From the NCBI GenBank assembly GCA_030159075.1, contig BROG01000075.1, positions 930,501 through 994,500 on the forward strand: 64,000 nucleotides of DNA, in the 5' to 3' direction. A program made the translations under genes and the position numbers. This DNA comes from Atrina japonica. Taxonomy: Eukaryota; Mollusca; Bivalvia; Pterioida; Pinnidae. Under the pieces are notes generated by a model that worked only from the letters and a program-made list of their open reading frames with translations, had not been told where the DNA came from and did not search any database. Of this stretch, positions 59,081 through 64,000 are shown piece after piece (position 1 is the stretch's first letter; each line of letters starts with the position of its first letter).

Positions 59081-61090
59081 ACCGAGGTAACAACCTACAC
59101 ATAATGACAGTATCAACGTCGTATGTATAGGAATATTTGAGATAAACATATAATTTCCTAACTTTCTTTAGATGTACCAAATTTCATGAACACGCGTGAA
59201 GATGGAAAGGAACTATGCTGCCTAAGACGCTATTGAAGTTCCTTTACTAAATTATCGCCCACACAAGAACATGTCAAATTACGGTCTTTTGAGGTAACGT
59301 TATGCCGACGTGATTATTTTGAACTGTGTAAGAAATGGCAAACATGTAATAATTCGAGGAAATTAAGTTTGACATACAACTACTATCCTGTAAGATAGAC
59401 ATCTTTTTGATGGTAATATCTGGAAATATAACCCCCAAATTGGTAGATCTACAAATGAACGTAACTGTGGTGAATTACATTACACGAAATCAACGAGAAA
59501 ATGAAGCTGACAGAAAATAAGAAAATTTGTTGAAAAAGTTTAAGTTTGCATTAATCATTTTATATATTATATTATAACTTTGAAATCTACTTAAAATTCG
59601 CAATGTTCGTTTGTACAACATTATATTTATCGCCATTTCATGCTTACCAAAGATCTTTGGTTTAGGCAGTGCCTCAGTTGTTCGACTTTATCTATCTATT
59701 TGTTGTTGTTGATATTTTAACAAGCTGACAATTGTCCATTTTAGAATTGAAGAGGAGTTATATAAAATCCGTTCCTAGTATTAAGTGGTTTACACGAGGG
59801 AAGACACTCATTAACCCAGACATTTGCACGGGCAGCAAGATTCAAGATATCGCAGCTGTTGCCGTGTGTACGATTAAATCTGAGCTTATGTTATCACGTA
59901 AGATATACGATGTTATTTCTGTATAATTCTATATAATTAGAACAGTAAATTGTATTTCAAATGTTAAGTTTTAAATATCAATCGCTCAGTACGTGTACTT
60001 TACGTGGGGTACATCAAAGTGTATTTAATGCTATTTTACGTAATGCCAGATGTTATATACTGATATTAATATGAAGTGTATAAATTTAGATATATGCTAT
60101 GGACTTTTCAGTATAGATGATCACATTTTCCGGAACATTATTTTAAAACTGAAGAAGCTCACCTTCACAATTCGCGTCAAACGCTATTTGCGGTGTAAAA
60201 GTCATCATTTGTAAACGATATTTTGAATTTATTCGACGCCGACGTAATCTAGGAAACTTGTCTTTGTGAGGTTTATACAACTGATTTGTCGCGAGAGAGA
60301 TAAAAGAATCATCAGGATATTAGCTAATTATTATACAATAATGATTAATAAGCGATGTCTATTCAATGGGAGGATTTCATCACAAAAACTCTGCATACGA
60401 ATGTTTAAGACATTTATTGAGAAATATGAAATATTGATTACTCAAGAAAAGGCCTCCAGCTGTTTATTGAAATTCTACAGTACAGTTAACCCATGACCAA
60501 AATATTGAAGACCATGAGGATTGGAGATTAAAATAACTTATTACAAATAAAATATTACAAACAAAGATATCGATCATTTTAACGCTGAACATGGCATACT
60601 GGATTCCACGTGTACTTATAAATCGTTGATATACACGTACAGTCTGGTGGTTAAGTTCTTTCATACATACAATGTAAATTGTATGTATGGAAATATAACG
60701 CTATGAATGTAAATTAGATATATTTGATTCCTGCGTTCCACATTTTTCCAAATGTCCGTATAAACGTATGACTAAACCTTTGATTTGCATGACCATTTAC
60801 CCTTAATCTGACGCAAGCGAGATTCATTTAGTATGCATTACCAGAGGAAACACAGCAGAAGGACTTATCCAAAATCCATAGTCATTTGATATAATCTGTC
60901 ACCGCCATCAAAATTAAAGCCCATCTTGAGCAAAGAGACAGAGTAATATAACAGCAAAATCCAGTTGCTACGGATCCAGTACGTTTCGCAACATAATTTG
61001 AATTCATGAGTCAATACAATCAAGAAAAGAGTCGCGACCTCTTTGCTTTTTAGTGTTATCGATGTGTTTGTAATATTTGGTAGATAAATA
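59081..61090. other. No gene recognised
   Basis: Frames at 59732-59926 and 60266-60664 lack motifs. Confidence 0.5.
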
Positions 61091-61109
61091 TCCATCATCA
61101 TCATCGTCG

Positions 61110-61154
<45 letters not shown>

Positions 61155-61155
61155 C
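61091..61155. repeat. (ATC)n microsatellite
   Basis: About 21 ATC units with one GTC interruption; gives the poly-Met start of a chance minus-strand ORF. Confidence 0.95.
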
Positions 61156-63483
<2,328 letters not shown>

Positions 63484-63656
63484 CCTGATGCCATCTCTGG
63501 GTTTACTCGAGGTCCCATTAGTTCTTATTTACAGTCATGTAATAGCTTATTTGCGCTTTGGTATATATCTATATACGCCTGATGCCATCTCTGGGTTTAC
63601 TCGAGGTCCCATTAGTTCTATATGTACAGTAATGTAATGGCTTATTTGCTCTTTGG

Positions 63657-63669
<13 letters not shown>
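63484..63669 (+). repeat. 94-bp tandem duplication next to a (TA)n tract
   Basis: CCTGATGCCATCTCTGGGTT/TACTCGAGGTCCCATTAGTT starts at 63484 and again at 63578. Both units continue with ACAGT(C/A)ATGTAAT and GCTTATTTGC and end at CTTTGGTAT. The words CCTGAT...GAGGTCC...TTTGGTAT loosely recall the 3' tail of the RT element, so this may be a related family's tail in tandem. Confidence 0.8.

Positions 63670-63740
<71 letters not shown>
63660..63740. repeat. (TA)n microsatellite
   Basis: About 80 bases of TA directly after the second unit of the 94-bp duplication. Confidence 0.95.
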
Positions 63741-63746
<6 letters not shown>

Positions 63747-64000
63747 GTACATCAATTGATCGATAAATTTGCTACAGTTTATATCTTGATGTTTATATTC
63801 TTTATCTCACTCACCCCTATACACACATTTGGACTAGCCTAAATCATTGATTTACAGAAGTTTTAATTGTTTTTCAGGAGTGGATGAGTTAATCTGAGAT
63901 CTGCATCAACTAACATTTAGAGTGTTTAATCTGTGTAATAAAACTTAAATTAAATATCACCTGACCACATAATCATGGTTACAATTTGTACCGTTGTTTA

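Overview
The window looks like AT-rich, non-coding-dominated nuclear DNA from an animal, most likely a mollusc and probably a bivalve. That reading rests on three things. The only confident gene is a serotonin-type (5-HT7-like) GPCR. A tRNA-derived SINE has a core and tail of the kind I know as widespread in bivalve genomes (compare the RUDI/V-SINE type). Very long (TA)n, (GA)n and (CATA)n microsatellites occur every few kilobases. There are no bacterial-style operons, no rRNA, no functional-looking tRNA gene and no CRISPR array. Species cannot be named from the sequence alone.

Layout. 0-10.7 kb: no recognisable gene; one unclassified interspersed repeat family (about 703-968, 4148-4212, with a third copy at 19166-19395), a truncated SINE (4728-4834), a tRNA-like SINE head (5042-5104) and a 176-bp (AG)n tract. 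10.7-11.8 kb: a broken reverse-transcriptase element, probably Penelope-like, lacking its catalytic core; its 3' tail recurs at about 22.3, 46.8, 51.5, 53.5, 54.15 and 54.4 kb. 12.4-13.9 kb: short hairpin repeats and a mixed-orientation array of a TTAACTGAGAAAAAC-type module. 15.9-20.6 kb: (TA)n tracts and a degenerate minisatellite with embedded CCTA runs. 23.25-26.96 kb: the most structured repeat block, in which arrays built on the palindrome TTGTTATAACAA flank a 2-kb interior with inverted unique segments and a second, nested foldback element. 27.5-28.05 kb: a 55-bp minisatellite. 30.4-31.9 kb: a self-complementary compound microsatellite and two foldback repeats. 32.9-34.4 kb: (TA)n and (CATA)n.

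36.2-37.7 kb holds the one clear gene: a complete, uninterrupted 480-codon ORF on the minus strand for a seven-transmembrane biogenic-amine receptor that best resembles 5-HT7, with all class A landmarks. From 38 kb to the end there is no other gene I can defend. That stretch has microsatellites, a cluster of retroelement 3' tails (51.5-54.5 kb), a 39-bp minisatellite that stays in frame, a full-length SINE with a perfect 12-bp target-site duplication (58.77-59.08 kb), and a 94-bp tandem duplication beside a (TA)n tract at the right edge. Three ORFs (48.0, 53.0 and 57.4 kb) are listed as weak exon candidates.

I found no convincing new multi-gene biological system. The best leads are the palindromic TTGTTATAACAA element, the TTAACTGAG module array, and the intronless receptor ORF with alanine at position 5.42 and a three-codon upstream ORF abutting its start. 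All repeat relationships were found by eye; percent identities and family names need alignment to confirm.
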